From positions 8,246,001-8,310,000 of the forward strand of contig JAYKYS010000009.1 in assembly GCA_036924285.1 (NCBI GenBank): a stretch of 64,000 nucleotides of DNA, written 5' to 3'. Positions within the stretch are counted from its first letter, which is position 1. Each line of letters begins with the position of its first letter. The notes below the pieces were generated by a model. The model was not told the origin of the DNA and ran no database searches. It was given only the letters and a program-made list of their open reading frames with translations. The DNA is from Asterella californica. Taxonomy: Eukaryota; Streptophyta; Marchantiopsida; Marchantiales; Aytoniaceae. This document shows, piece by piece, positions 22,146 through 33,891 of this stretch. The position numbers were made by a program, and so were the translations under genes.

Positions 22146-22158
22146 GTCTGGGGGTAAA
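22145..22158 (+). other. Polypurine tract
   Basis: AGTCTGGGGGTAAA directly before the 3' LTR. The G-run next to the LTR is the usual primer for plus-strand DNA synthesis in LTR elements. Confidence 0.7.
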
Positions 22159-22956
22159 TGTCACACCACAAGTATCCCATTATTTGTGTGTATGCTTATA
22201 TACATTTCATTAGGTGTGACTATCTTAAAGGTTATTCTAGTTTGAAGATCTAAATTTAGAGTGATCAAAAGTAGTCATAACTAGCTGAGATAGTTATACT
22301 AAGTTGAGGAAACTATTAGAGGTTCCACTATGCCACTATAGGACAAGTGCGGAGCTCTAAATATGCTTTCCAAAAGTATGTAACTTTGTTGACCATCACT
22401 GATTGGATGCATGATGAAAAGTCATGCACAAAGATCTAAAGATGCTCCTCAAAAGACGTATTAGTGTGTTGTCGTCTTCCGATTGGATAGCGTGGAAAGT
22501 TAACACTTTACAAAAGCTAAAGTAAGAGAATCTCTTACTTTTGTAAAGTAAAACAAGTAATGTGTGTGCTATTCTTAAAGTGTTAGTAGCCTTTAGAGTT
22601 TTACTATTTTGGATTGCGCACTTACCATGAGGTAACGTAACTTAGTGAAAGTTACCACGGTAAGAAGTTGTAGAGTATATAAGGAGGAGTTGAGAAGGTG
22701 GAAGACACTCTCATTTTCCTGACTGTAAGTAAAGTGAGCATTGGAGACCTTGGGAGTCCTTGAGTATTTTGCGATGTAATGTTGAGAGCGGGATTAGAAC
22801 TTGTGTGCAGGAACGCTATTAGAGGGACTGATGTGACCATACGGGTCAGAGAGTTGAGTGAAGTGAGCATGGGTGTACTTAAATCTTTGTAATTAGGGTG
22901 CACTAGTAATCCTAGTCATCTGAGGTACCCCTGGGTGAGAGACAGGCCGGCTTACA
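22159..22956 (+). repeat. 3' LTR
   Basis: 798 bp, same length as the 5' LTR, starting TGTCACACC and ending GGCTTACA. By eye the only difference is GGTACCCC here against GGAACCCC in the 5' copy. Confidence 0.95.
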
Positions 22957-23020
22957 GTCCCTCACCATAAGATCGCTCCACCTGAGACGTCTTGTAAATA
23001 ACAACTTGTTGTTATCACTC
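22957..23020. repeat. Minisatellite, right part beyond the retrotransposon
   Basis: After the 3' LTR the sequence resumes with GATCGCTCCACCTGAGAC and a palindromic core ATAACAACTTGTTGTTAT (about 22998-23015), the same unit type as to the left of the element. This shows the element inserted into the array. Confidence 0.75.
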
Positions 23021-25385
23021 CAAAATCCATAAATGTTAAAAAAACACCGTAACTTTTTGTGTTTGTTCCGTTTATGATGATTTAACACTAATTTTGATCT
23101 CCTCGACGAGATTTATCCAATGCTGCTGTCAAAAATGTGTTAGCAATAAGTTTGAGAAAATGATTTTTCCATGATCTCTGTTTCATGTCGTAGTCGATCC
23201 ACGACGAGACAACATACAAAGATAAGAACACTGAATTTTATTTGTAATTAACTTAAGCTATATGAACTTCTCGATTGATAGACATATAGAACTAGTTGTT
23301 TTCATTTAGCTTTATTATATAATTTTTATTTGTTCTATTATTACTCTAAACAATTTACATTTACATATATACACATAGATAGTTTCATAAGAGTTACATC
23401 AGAGAAGTTATTATATTTCTTCTCGTGCATCTTGATCGAACCAAAGATAAATATCATCTGAGAATGTCGAGAAATCTCTTAAGGGAAATTGAGAATCTCA
23501 AAGTAGTTGGTATCTTATTTTCTCTAATTATTGTGGCTTCTAGGACCCAGAGCTGAAAGTCGTACAACTTAGGTGTATATTGGTTACACATGTATACTAA
23601 CGTCATACCATTGGTGCTAAATATTTTATCAAATAATAATGATCTAAAAAAACAATGATATGATCAGAGATGATTTTCAATTCAGATTCCAAATTGATTT
23701 AGGAGCATTCAACGATGATCTAAACTTGACTTAGATAACATCAAATATCGACTTTATGTATTATAAACTTCTTTTTCTAATTATTGTAATACTTTCTTGA
23801 TGAAGTTGTGATAATGTATGATGTTGTTTCTCGCATTTGTAAATGTCAATGAATTGATATCAAACATCACTGTTTTGAGCTCATATCCATATAAGATGTG
23901 TATTACACTAGTAGATATCAGAGGTTGTCGTTCATGAAAAACTGTGAGAGAGTAAAGATTTCAAACAAAAGACTATAAATCTCATCGACATAAAGTTATC
24001 AACTCTCTATATAAGTTTGTATAACAATCATAATTTAGAGAATTCTACTAGGACTTGAAGGTTAGAGATCTCTGCTTCATTTGGAGTGTCTACATTGACA
24101 TATGAATAAAATTATACATATAGAAAAGTATTTTAACTATATGTAAATTTTAAATTTTATTTATACATAATTACTTTTATTTGATTAATTTTTATTGTAT
24201 TACATATGATTTTATGATAATATGTGAATTTATTTCTTAAGTAAAGATTGATATCAATCACTTATATTTATTCTCATTGAACATGAGAGGCTTGTTTTAA
24301 TTTAGTTCTTTGAGTTTTCTCCATGTATATGGTTTTGAAAGCGTCATAGAGAATATCTTCTTCTTCATCACAAGATTTATTTTACTCTCTAAAAAGTTTC
24401 CAGTATTATAATCATTGACTCATTATAAGAATAATATCAAATCATGATTTAAATTTACATCATTTGAATTTTAAAGTGCAATTTCATAATTAATCATCAC
24501 AAGTTTTAAAGTATTCTATTTAAATCTAACTTTTGTACTTTTACTATACTACGGATTTTATGAAAATGTAGATATGGTATTATGGGTGTCAATGTTAGAA
24601 TCATTTAGAATATTCTTAAGTCAAGATGTAGTTACGGTTATACAATTTTGGTCAAAATCATTGCGATCGTCTCTGACGGTAGCCATAAAAAGTATCACGG
24701 CTAAGTTTTTCTCCCACAAATGTCTATATCTATTGTTCTCTTCATAGCAAGGTGGTCCTCATATGCCATAGACAAACAATTATTCATTTACCATGGGTCA
24801 TGTTGAAGAAACAAATGTCTTCTATCTTTGTTTTTTAATTTCTACTCCCATTTTGTTCCCTTGACAAATAATGACTCTCATTTTGCTTTGTTACATCTAG
24901 TTGTAGCATAGTATTAAATATGTGATAAGTTATAACTATGTGTGGAGAGTCTTCTAAATAAAGTGTCAAGACTAGATGACACTTTAAGTTAGAGAAAAAT
25001 AACTATTATTAGTCACAGTTAGAGTTGAACGTATTTATGAATAAAATATTAGAATATCTCAAATGTGAGAACCACTATTTTGTTTGTTGTGCATAAGATG
25101 ACAAGTAGGTGATAATACCTTCTTGTCTTATGTGTGACTAAATTTTATTCGTTGTAGAATCTTAAGGTCGAACAATCAAGAGTGTTGTTGATCTTTTTGG
25201 CTCAATTATGTGTTTAGTACTTTGTCTTATAGAGAGAAATTAGAGATTTTTTTAAAATATTTTCTTATTCTTCTAGAAGGATTCAGATTATTAGAATAGA
25301 GTCAAAAGTAAACATCTATCATTGATTTATGACTTTTATCTTTGACTTAGTCTTGGTAAATTGCAATAAATCAGATTTATGGATA
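23021..25385. other. AT-rich DNA, no gene; may hold the start of a diverged LTR
   Basis: Very AT-rich with no usable open frame. Part of the right half may be the 5' portion of the diverged LTR described next, since a TGTCA start is seen near 24589, but resemblance there is too weak to mark. Confidence 0.4.
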
Positions 25386-25650
25386 GTTACCATGGTAAAT
25401 TTGGAGTAGTATAAAATATAGGGGTTGTGAAGTGATCACTCATCTTTATTTTCTTTGTATTCCAAAACTATTATGCTGTACTTTTATAAACACCGTATTC
25501 TTCATCTTTCGCGTCTCCATGAGAGTTCTCGCCTTGAGTGAGAGAGTGATATGAGTGTGTTTAAGAGTTGGATTTAGCTATGTCCTCCTAGTTCTATGGT
25601 GCACCTCATCAAAGACCATCAGAGGTCAACCCTGGATGAGAGACGTGACA
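25386..25650 (+). repeat. Diverged LTR fragment related to the intact Ty3 element
   Basis: Shares the order of landmarks of the intact LTR's last 300 bp: GTTACCATGGTAA, a TATA-like GTATAAAATATA, an ACTCATC.TTATTTTC stretch, then GGTGCAC, CATCAGAGGT, CCCTGGATGAGAGAC and a terminal GTGACA. No primer-binding site or gag-pol follows, so it may be a solo or truncated LTR of an older related family. Confidence 0.5.
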
Positions 25651-28600
25651 AATAGTAAGCTAGAGGGTCATAGTTCACTCGACACGTATGAGCGGTCACA
25701 CAATTCACTATATTCAAGTCCATTTTTTCTCTCATATTAGCAACGCGTAGTTCACGTCATTTTTGTTCTCACATTAGCAACACAAAGCAAACAATATATG
25801 GAGAATATACCATGTGCTTCAGAGCGCAATGAGTTACTTTGCAATATACATAAGTTGTGGGAGATGAAAACATGAGAAGAATTGAGTGATGACTCGCTAT
25901 ATTATTTAGAATCTATTAATTCAAGTGATATTTCACATGACCCAAGCTTTGACGATGATGAGAGAGAGTTATTGTTTGCGTTGCAAAACTCTCGATATTT
26001 GGTGAGATTCGTAACAAAGAGCAAAGATCCAAAGCAAAGATTTTGCAGAGAATCTTTTCTCGAAACTTCTTATATCTTTGTCTTTTAGCTCACTCAAATC
26101 AATAAGAAGATTCTTCTTAACACTAGTGACTATTATAGAAGATCATCCAGTTTTACAAAACAATGCTAGAGTGAAGCAATTGCGGTTGGTAAAACTATAT
26201 TCAATAGATTAGATCACAACGAGAATGGAGCTTGTCTTGATTGTTTGATGTTTTTATGAAGTATAGCACATAGAAGCATGGTAACATATACTAAAAGACC
26301 ATGATAGCAAAGGAATCAAGATTAGGACGTTAAATTAGATGATCCAATCGACAAAAGATAGCTCACAATGCAAACACATTTGTAGAAAGAGACTTTCTTG
26401 GTTGTGTTGGATTGATAGATGATACACTCTTGTCCGCAATCGAAAAAACTTACTTTGAGAATTATTATTCTTTGAATGCTCGTTGATTTGTGATCATTAT
26501 AGGAATATTTTGTATTTGTTTTGTGGGATGTTTGGTAGTTCTCAAGATGTTTTATGTCTTCACAAGTCTTCATAATGAAAGTATCTAGACTCCATAATCA
26601 ATTTGTTTGGAGACCATGAATACTTGACATGTGATTCATGATATTCTTCTCTTCAACATTTGGTTCTTTAAAAAAAAATTAGCTTTTAGAGACCAAGATA
26701 AGAAGATTTTTTGTACTTTAATATTGTTCCTCATACTTGAGTTGCAAATGAATATTGCATAAGAATAGTGAAACTGAGATGACATTTTCTCAAACCGAGG
26801 ACTCAACTCAAGCTTAAAGAAGAGAATAATTTTTTAGTGAGATGGTTTGCTTGTTCTGGCATTTTGCAAAACATTGTTATAGATAGAAATGATCATTTGA
26901 CGATAGAAGAAGATTTTAGTTTTAGTCAGTCATAAAAAAAAACAGTACAAAATCAAGAGATGTATATATCATGTCATGCACCATACTACTTTCGTGATTC
27001 ATATCTAAGTGCAAAAAGTATCTACATCAACTTGTGAGCATGACTTCCAAAGAAGTTGTGTAGCACACCTCCTACATCACCATAGAAATATCGTAGAGCA
27101 TCGAATGGCTCAACATCAAAAACCTGATGGAACATAGTCATAACATAAGAAGTGGAACCACACCATATCAATAACCAAGGCAATAACACACTCTCTAAAG
27201 AACTATCTTTATTGCTATCGGTAGTCAATGATCAAAACAAGGAGGATGAATGACATTGTATGGACGATTCTTCATTTTTTCACATGACCCAAAGAATAAC
27301 ATCTTGAGTGTTGAGGTTAAAATGATGTAATTGAGCAAAATAATTCAAGTAAAGATGATAATCACTTGCAACTTCCTTCACTATCATGTGCTTCAAACAC
27401 ATGTATTACGCAAGCAAAATGCATCCTTGGATAGATAACCAATTAGCAATCATCATAAAGCAAGTTTTCTGGTTATGATCCACAAAACAATAATAGACAC
27501 TACACAAGTTAGTTTTAGCTTTCCGTTCGTCACATCATGAGAGTAATATTCTTTGTTTTTCATACATCGTAAAAAGATCCTTGTGTTACATGAAGTTCGA
27601 TAAGTCCATATGATCAAGTGAAGGTGACCATAACACTTCTCATGAATGTTCTCAGTTCTCTACAAGCAATGTAAAGCATTTTCTTATGCGTAGTATGCTC
27701 GATCAAATAACCTCTCTTTCAAGCTAACATGAGTTCATACTCATTGCGGCTCACAAGCACAAAGAGATCATTGAGATCTAATATGAGAGCTTCTTACTCT
27801 TCATATATAACATCAACAACCTAGATCATAAGTTTGCCTCACCCACTAGATATGCAGTTGCTGAATCATCTTCATCTTTTTTGACTACTACTCAATGAGA
27901 ATAGCCAATGCCTCTAAAATATTCTCATGGTCTACAATTTTTACCAAATTTTTTTTCTCCTCTACTAACAATTGCTTGTAGAGTTTGCATCTCTACTTTA
28001 TACCAGATGCATTTTATACATGGAAAAAATGAAAGAATGAAATGCTAATGTCATACGAGACACTCCTTAACTTATAAAACATAACTTGATCAACTTAGAA
28101 AAAACTTACCTCCAACTTCAGTCTTAACATCCTCGGTCATGACCACATCTGCATCTCCTGTAGAATCAAAAGATGAGGACTCACAAAAAAACATGATCCT
28201 ATGATATAATATCATCATGAATGAAAAGATGAGTCAATATCATGTCACAAAATATCTCTAGATGTGTAACGAGCTGAACTTATGATATATACTTCTTTCT
28301 GGCTATGATCTCGTATTCAACTGACTATAATACGAACTATGCTAATCAGTTTGTTCTAGTGGCTTCATCTTTGTTCTTAACATAAAAAACGAGTTGAGCG
28401 TACAATTCTTTTGGTCTCCGACGAGCACAGAATATCCAGTTGATCAACTAAAACACCGGTCTCCTCTCCACATACTTGAACATCCATAAAAAGATACTTT
28501 CGACATACTCGCACATCTAAAAAAGATATGGTTTTCTCTTCTTGTGCTCATATCTCGTGGAAACCAGTTACCAATAAGGACACGTTTAAATTGTCGTAAT

Positions 28601-29290
28601 GGTTGTCCATATCCTTCTTGGCTTATGAAGTCTCTCTCACAGGGGTCATGTTAAATAAGTTGTCATTGTCTCTCACTTTTCTTTTCTTAGTGATCTCATC
28701 GTAAGATTGGATAAATCTCTATAACTCAATACCTTTAACTACAAATATTTTTTATCAACAATTCACATTCAACTAACAAAGGTTGCATCTTCAAAATATA
28801 AATAATCTTGTTTAAGGTAAAATTACCACTTCGTTCCATTTTTGATAAGGTGCTATGATGAGGACCTTTTTTCTCGAAGGCTTGTCACTCTGCACTAAGG
28901 CTAAAGCTCTCAAATCAAGATCTACATTTTTAGAATATTCGACTATTTTTGAAGCTAATATCTTCAATTCCGAAATTCCACTTTCACCGCCATTCCACAA
29001 GTAAACTTGCTTTATCTAGATTGCACTAGTCCTCAAAGTTTCATGCCAAACGGACAAGAGAAGACAAAAATACAAAAGAAAGTTCTACTAAAGACTATTC
29101 ACCTTCGTCTTTCGCCTTTATCCACTACCAAAACTTTATTTTTTCCTTGAGTCACCACATGTGCATACTGATTTGGTTTGCTGTCAAAATTAATAGACAT
29201 GTGGATTCATTATATTCTTCAATCAATACAAAGTTTGAAGTAAAACGGACAAAAGTTGACGAAGATATACCAGAAGTCCTGCGATAGGCT
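25651..29290. other. AT-rich repeat debris, no gene
   Basis: No intact coding region. It contains the minus-strand copy of the unnamed relic (about 27022-27420). Open frames at 26322-26573 and 28812-29000 (minus) are short and unrecognised. Composition changes sharply at about 29.29 kb, where the genic region of the Rab escort protein begins. Confidence 0.4.
27022..27420 (-). pseudogene. Degenerate coding relic of an unnamed repeat family (copy 2)
   Basis: On the minus strand from about 27420 downward the frame reads MCLKHMIVKEVASDYHLYLN, with an in-frame stop some 20 residues further on. A longer open piece follows at 27228-27022. The first part aligns with the plus-strand relic at 10438-10645. 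I do not recognise the family. Confidence 0.45.
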
Positions 29291-30054
29291 ACTTCAGAGC
29301 TACTGATAGCATTCCTTAGCCCCGGTGTTCTTCCTTCGGGGTGTTAGTTGCTTGGCCCTTCGGGTCCTTCTTTCCCTTTAAGGATTGATGAGGTGTTCCC
29401 ATCCGTATGCTATTCATTGGGTCGCGTGTACTTCCTTTGGACGTCCCTCTATTTTATGGCCGATGTTTGAGACCCCATAGCTGGAAAGCTCGCCGGTTGA
29501 TGAAGACTGGATGTTTCACTTTACCTTCGCCTCCAAGCTTACACTATCCCTTCAGCCGAGACTTGACAAGTGGATATGTTATAATCTGTGATTCCGTTCA
29601 CGAACTCTTGTGCCGTCTAAGAAACCCTTGGGCCAAAGCGGGAGAGGCATTCCGCAACCGGAAAAGTGTGAATGTAGCTAAGTGACTGCTATGCGTATGT
29701 AGCTTTGCAAGGCAGAATAAATTGGGTTGCTGTTCGAGATTGGTAGGGTGGGAGCGGATGCAGGGGTACTCGGCTCGTGCAGAGGGTCCAGTGTCCTCGA
29801 TGCGAACGATCTCAGCGTGCTAGAAAGTGGCTGATCCTATCGTCGATCAGAGTTGGAGCCTTGCAGCCCGTTCTGCAGGTCTATTGATAGTTGACGGCTT
29901 AGAAGCGCAGCCTTTATGTTAAGCGGAATTGATTGCATCATTGCGTTTTGATCTTCCGGTTCTGAACGCATTGTAGTGACGACAGCCTTCCTTTGCTTCT
30001 GCTTGGCGATCCGGTTGTAGCGGACGAAAGAGGGGAAAGAAGGGAGAAGTGCAA
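29291..30054. other. Upstream region and probable 5' leader of the Rab escort gene
   Basis: More GC-rich than the DNA to its left. It begins with two short GC stems with TTCG turns (CCCCGG..CTTCGGGG at about 29320-29341 and GGCCCTTCGGGTCC near 29356). An open frame at 29407-29685 is unrecognised. No TATA box is convincing. Confidence 0.4.
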
Positions 30055-33000
30055 ATGGATGGATTGGTTGAACCAGATTCGTTCGATTTAATCGTCCTGG
30101 GTACAGGGTTGCCGGAGTCCATTCTAGCAGCCGCGGCTGCAAACGCCGGACATTCTGTCCTCCATCTGGATCATCTCGATTTCTATGGAGCTCACTGGAC
30201 CTCCCTGTCGATTTCGCAGTTCCGCTCTTGGGCTGCATCCGGAGGAAGCTTTGTTCCTCCTTCCACGCGTACCAGTTCACTCGCCGAGCAGGATTGTCTA
30301 GTATCGCCGGTCTCAATGGCCTCCTTCGGCAGCTTGTTGGATTCTACTGGTGATTTGCGAGCTGATGACAAGTCAAGTGCGAATGTCTCTGTGGATCTTT
30401 GTAATGAGAAGGGAAATAACGTTCCTGAGACTACAGCTGTCATCAGTGATAAGGCTCGTAGTGAGAAGACCGAGAATTCGTGTGTACAAGATCCAAGGGA
30501 GATAGGTGTAGAGGCCATTCAAGTAGATTATGACAGCGATTTATACTCGGATGTTCAATTGAAAGATATCGAGGGAGTAGATCTCGGAGCTTCTAGATTT
30601 TACAACTTGGATCTTGCAGGACCTAGACTGACATTTTGTGGAAGTCAGTTAGTGAATCTGCTTCTGCGATCCGGGGCGAGTAACTACGTGGAATTCAAGG
30701 GCGTTGATGCAACCTACATGTGGACGGGAACGGCTCTTTCTGCAGTTCCTTCCTCACGAGCAGACGTGTTCAAGGACAGATCCTTGAGCCTTTCTGACAA
30801 ACGTTTCTTGATGCGATTCTTCAAGCTCGTCACCGATCACACCAATGCTGAGGGTGCCGAGATTCCCAGGGAGACACTAGAAAGTCCTTTTGTGGAGTTC
30901 ATGCGTCTCCAAAATCTACCCCCTTCTATGCAATCGTACAGAGTAGCACCTATCAACGGCCATGGTTTTTGTGGTGGACTCTGTGCGTCCTCACCTGTGT
31001 TGTCTGTAGGCTTTGTCTCGTAGCCATCGCTGCAGGCATGCCCCTAGAAATTGAACCGGAAACGAGATGGCCGCCGTGATCTGCTTCTGTTTGTTGTATC
31101 AAGAATATCTGTTTCGCTTAGTATGTCAGTCATGGTACGTGTCTGACAAAAAGTTTGTGAAGTATTTGTACACCGCGGGGTGTTGCTGGATTGATAGGTC
31201 TGTCTGCTGGAAGCACATGTTCGGATTTCAACATTCTTTCGATCCCTGATATTCGAGTTTCGACTTGTGCGCAGGATTATCCTGTATGCTATAGCTCTCG
31301 TGGACACGGATCAATCTGACGGAAGATCCCCCAGTCTCCTCAAGACCGAGGACGGATTTCGGAAGTTAACACTGTACCTTTCCTCAGTTGGCCGGTAAGC
31401 GAGTCTTGGATTAAGAATTATACAGAAGCAGCACAAAGTCTACTTGCAGTAAATTTTGCACTTCACTCCCCATTATGAGCCTTCTTATACATATGAAGTT
31501 CGAGACCTTGACTGAATAAATGTGAAGATGCTTGACTTAATTTTATGATTCTTAGCTGGATATTTCATCTTCCATGGACTCCCGTATGCCCGAACAGTTC
31601 TCGTACTAATCTCTGTATTCGTGTTTTTCTGGAACAGATTTGCAAATGCACCGACAGCATTTCTATACCCTCTTTACGGTCAAGGAGAACTAGCCCAAGC
31701 TTTTTGTCGCTCGTCTGCGGTTAATGGGGCGCTTTATGTATGTAAACTTACAGTGTTTGTTACGGTGTTCCATTTGTGATGGCCTTCTCGAACCACTTCC
31801 TTCTGCGGTGTAGACATGTTCTACTCGGTGGATGAATGTTTGCCTTGGACAACTTTAGTATCTATATCCATTCCCATGTACGACTATATATCCACATTGA
31901 AAGTCATCTTACTTGCTTTTCCTACATGGTCATCAATCTGCTGATAGGTGCTCCGTCGACCCATCACGGCGTTGTTGGTGGACAAGGTATACTACCTTTC
32001 CGTGCTTACCCTCCTGAGCAGACCTGAAAGCCGAGGACATGTCTTTGACTCGTTTGGACTGGTTCCTTTCTGTAGCTCTGACAACGAGATGTCTGTCTTC
32101 TAAATGTGTACGTCAGTTTGTCACCACTCTATATATGTGTCGTGGGATCTCATGTGTTGAATGTTGTTCGATCAAATTACAGGAATCCGATGAATATAGA
32201 GGTGTCCAGACCTTGACTGGTCAGCGCCTGTATAGCAAGAAACTTATAATGGGGCCCACTGTTGTACCCAAACGTGGGGAGGAGGGTGGACTGCTATCCT
32301 TAGCGAAAGAAGTGAATAAAAGTGGTGATGCTCCACAAAAGTCGTCTTCAGAAGGAGCTTACAACAAAGTGGCCAGATACATTTGTATCACGGATAAATC
32401 TCTATTTGAAGGACAGACCACTTTGCTGGTCATTTTCCCCCCCAAATGTACCGTCAGCTTCCTCTCCTGTTGTCTGCGTTGCGATACGTTCTTCCGCTCT
32501 CTAACCTTAACTTTAAGTTACTGCTAGAGTCTGCGTGGTCTGTTGCAGGTATTTGGCCTATAATTGACACTATTAGCTCACTGTGCAGCGATATCTGAAA
32601 GACAATCAACAGTTGTACGAGCCTTGCAGCTGAATAGTGCTGCAGCAGTTTGTCCCGATGGAAAGTAAGACCAGATTCATGCACGACTTTCTCTGCCTAA
32701 TACTTTGGTGTGGAGTAGATAGAATTATTGCGAACTTGACGTGTTTCAGCTGCTACTGACGTAGGGCACCGAGCTCTTTGCGTGCCACTAGTAGTGGCCA
32801 GCATTCTTCAGGGGTCTGAACTCTCTGCACGTTTTAATGCCTCATTAAGAACTATCACAATCGCGAAGCCTTGTGGAGGTTCTTTTGACCCGAATAAATC
32901 CATTTCTGAGATGCACTTCTAACCATAGTTGCTTATGTGGACAGATACCTGCTAATGCCTCATTAAGAACTATCACAATCGCGAAGCCTTGTGGAGGTTC

Positions 33001-33891
33001 TTTTGACCCGAATGAATCCATTTCTGAGATGCACTTCTAACCATAGTTGCTTATGTGCACAGATACCTGCTCCAACTATCAACTTTATGTTCAGACTCAT
33101 CACATGGACAGGAAATTCTGAAAGCAGCTGTCGATATACTCTTGTCAAGACCAGAAGAAGAAAAAGTGGTTTCCCCGGAGCCGAGTGAAGAAACATTATT
33201 GAGTCCCAAGCCCAAAGTATTATGGTCAGTTTGCTTCAAACAGGCTCTTTACACAGAATCAAGAAACTTGGTAAGGAAGCAGGCTTGGAGACAACAGTAC
33301 ATAATGTTCTAGCTTTGCTGCCTGCTGATATCTTTTGAGCTGGATTTCATTATCCTTTCAAGCGTATTGCTAGTCGTATCCCCGACAACACTGTGGGCAT
33401 CATGCAGGCACGGCCTGGAATTGCAGTTTGTGACTTGCCAGACGGAGCCTTGGATTGCGAGGGTATTTTAATCTCAACAGAGAAGGTATTGTTGGTTGTC
33501 AGTACCGTTCACGATGTAGAATACTGTGCAACAAGTTTCACGAGCAACTATGAATCTCTCTGCGGAATGCATCTCAGATTTTAGCTTTCATGGTGTAAAC
33601 TCTTTACAGGTATTTAACGAATTCTTCCCAGACATAGAGTTCTTCAAGAAGACTGCACCTGTTCAAGAGAAGGAATTGGAAGAGTTTGAAGCAGAGGAGG
33701 TGGAAGCATTGGCAGAAGAGCCAGTAGCAGAGGAAGCAGCGGCAAATACATACTCCCTGAAGAAAGCTGCACCTGGCGAACAGAAGGATTTGGAGCCTTC
33801 AAATGCAGAGGAAGGAGAAGCGTTGGGACATGAAGCGGTGACGGAGGATGAACAGGAAACAACAGCGAAGGAAGCAAAGAAAACAGAGTAG
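30055..33891 (+). CDS. REP: Rab escort protein (REP), nine exons
   Basis: Exons: 30055-30935, 31275-31394, 31638-31737, 31948-31986, 32183-32447, 32589-32664, 33063-33270, 33408-33485, 33610-33891; all GT-AG and in phase, giving 682 residues. REP presents newly made Rab GTPases to geranylgeranyl transferase II and delivers them to membranes. N-terminal GDI/REP nucleotide-fold motif VLGTGLPES (14-22) and HLDHLDFYG (37-45); second conserved block RFYNLDLAGP (181-190) to VEFK (212-215); then IILYAIA at the exon 1/2 join, PLYGQGELAQAF (345-356) and LVIFPPK near the end of exon 5. About 120 residues between the first two blocks are variable, as in plant REPs. The tail (about 600-682) is very acidic, which makes the protein longer than a typical plant REP. 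ATG 30055 gives the conserved start; an in-frame GTG six bases upstream is not needed. The intron before exon 7 contains a duplicated acceptor region. Confidence 0.92.
32835..33070 (+). repeat. 118-bp tandem duplication spanning a splice acceptor in REP
   Basis: Two nearly identical copies, 32835-32952 and 32953-33070. Differences noted are AATAAATCC/AATGAATCC and TGTGGACAG/TGTGCACAG. Each copy ends with an intron 3' end plus the first bases of exon 7 (ATACCTGCT). Only the second is followed by the true exon, so the first leaves a decoy acceptor at about 32944. Confidence 0.9.

Larger units (their letters stand above)
15345..22956 (+). mobile_element. Ty3/gypsy LTR retrotransposon, nearly intact and recent
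   Basis: Complete 7.6-kb element: 5' LTR, primer-binding site, an extra zinc-knuckle ORF, gag, pol (protease, reverse transcriptase, RNase H, integrase in that order, which is the Ty3/gypsy order), purine-rich tract, 3' LTR. The LTRs are 798 bp and by eye differ only at 16112 versus 22926 (A versus T), so insertion is recent. Flanks share GTCC, or AGTCC if the LTR ends at TTAC instead of TTACA, consistent with a 4-5-bp target duplication. The only obvious break is the gag/pol frame change near 17.73-17.79 kb. No chromodomain is visible at the integrase C-terminus. The element sits in a minisatellite, so it disrupts no gene. Confidence 0.95.

Noticed and set aside
15838..22903. Identical 83-residue minus-strand frames in both LTRs
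   Set aside because: They are identical only because the LTRs are; they run against the promoter and resemble no protein.
32752..32922. Open frame in the REP intron running into the first copy of the 118-bp repeat
   Set aside because: It ends in a stop, does not match the REP family, and splicing to exon 7 at 33063 gives the expected protein in phase.
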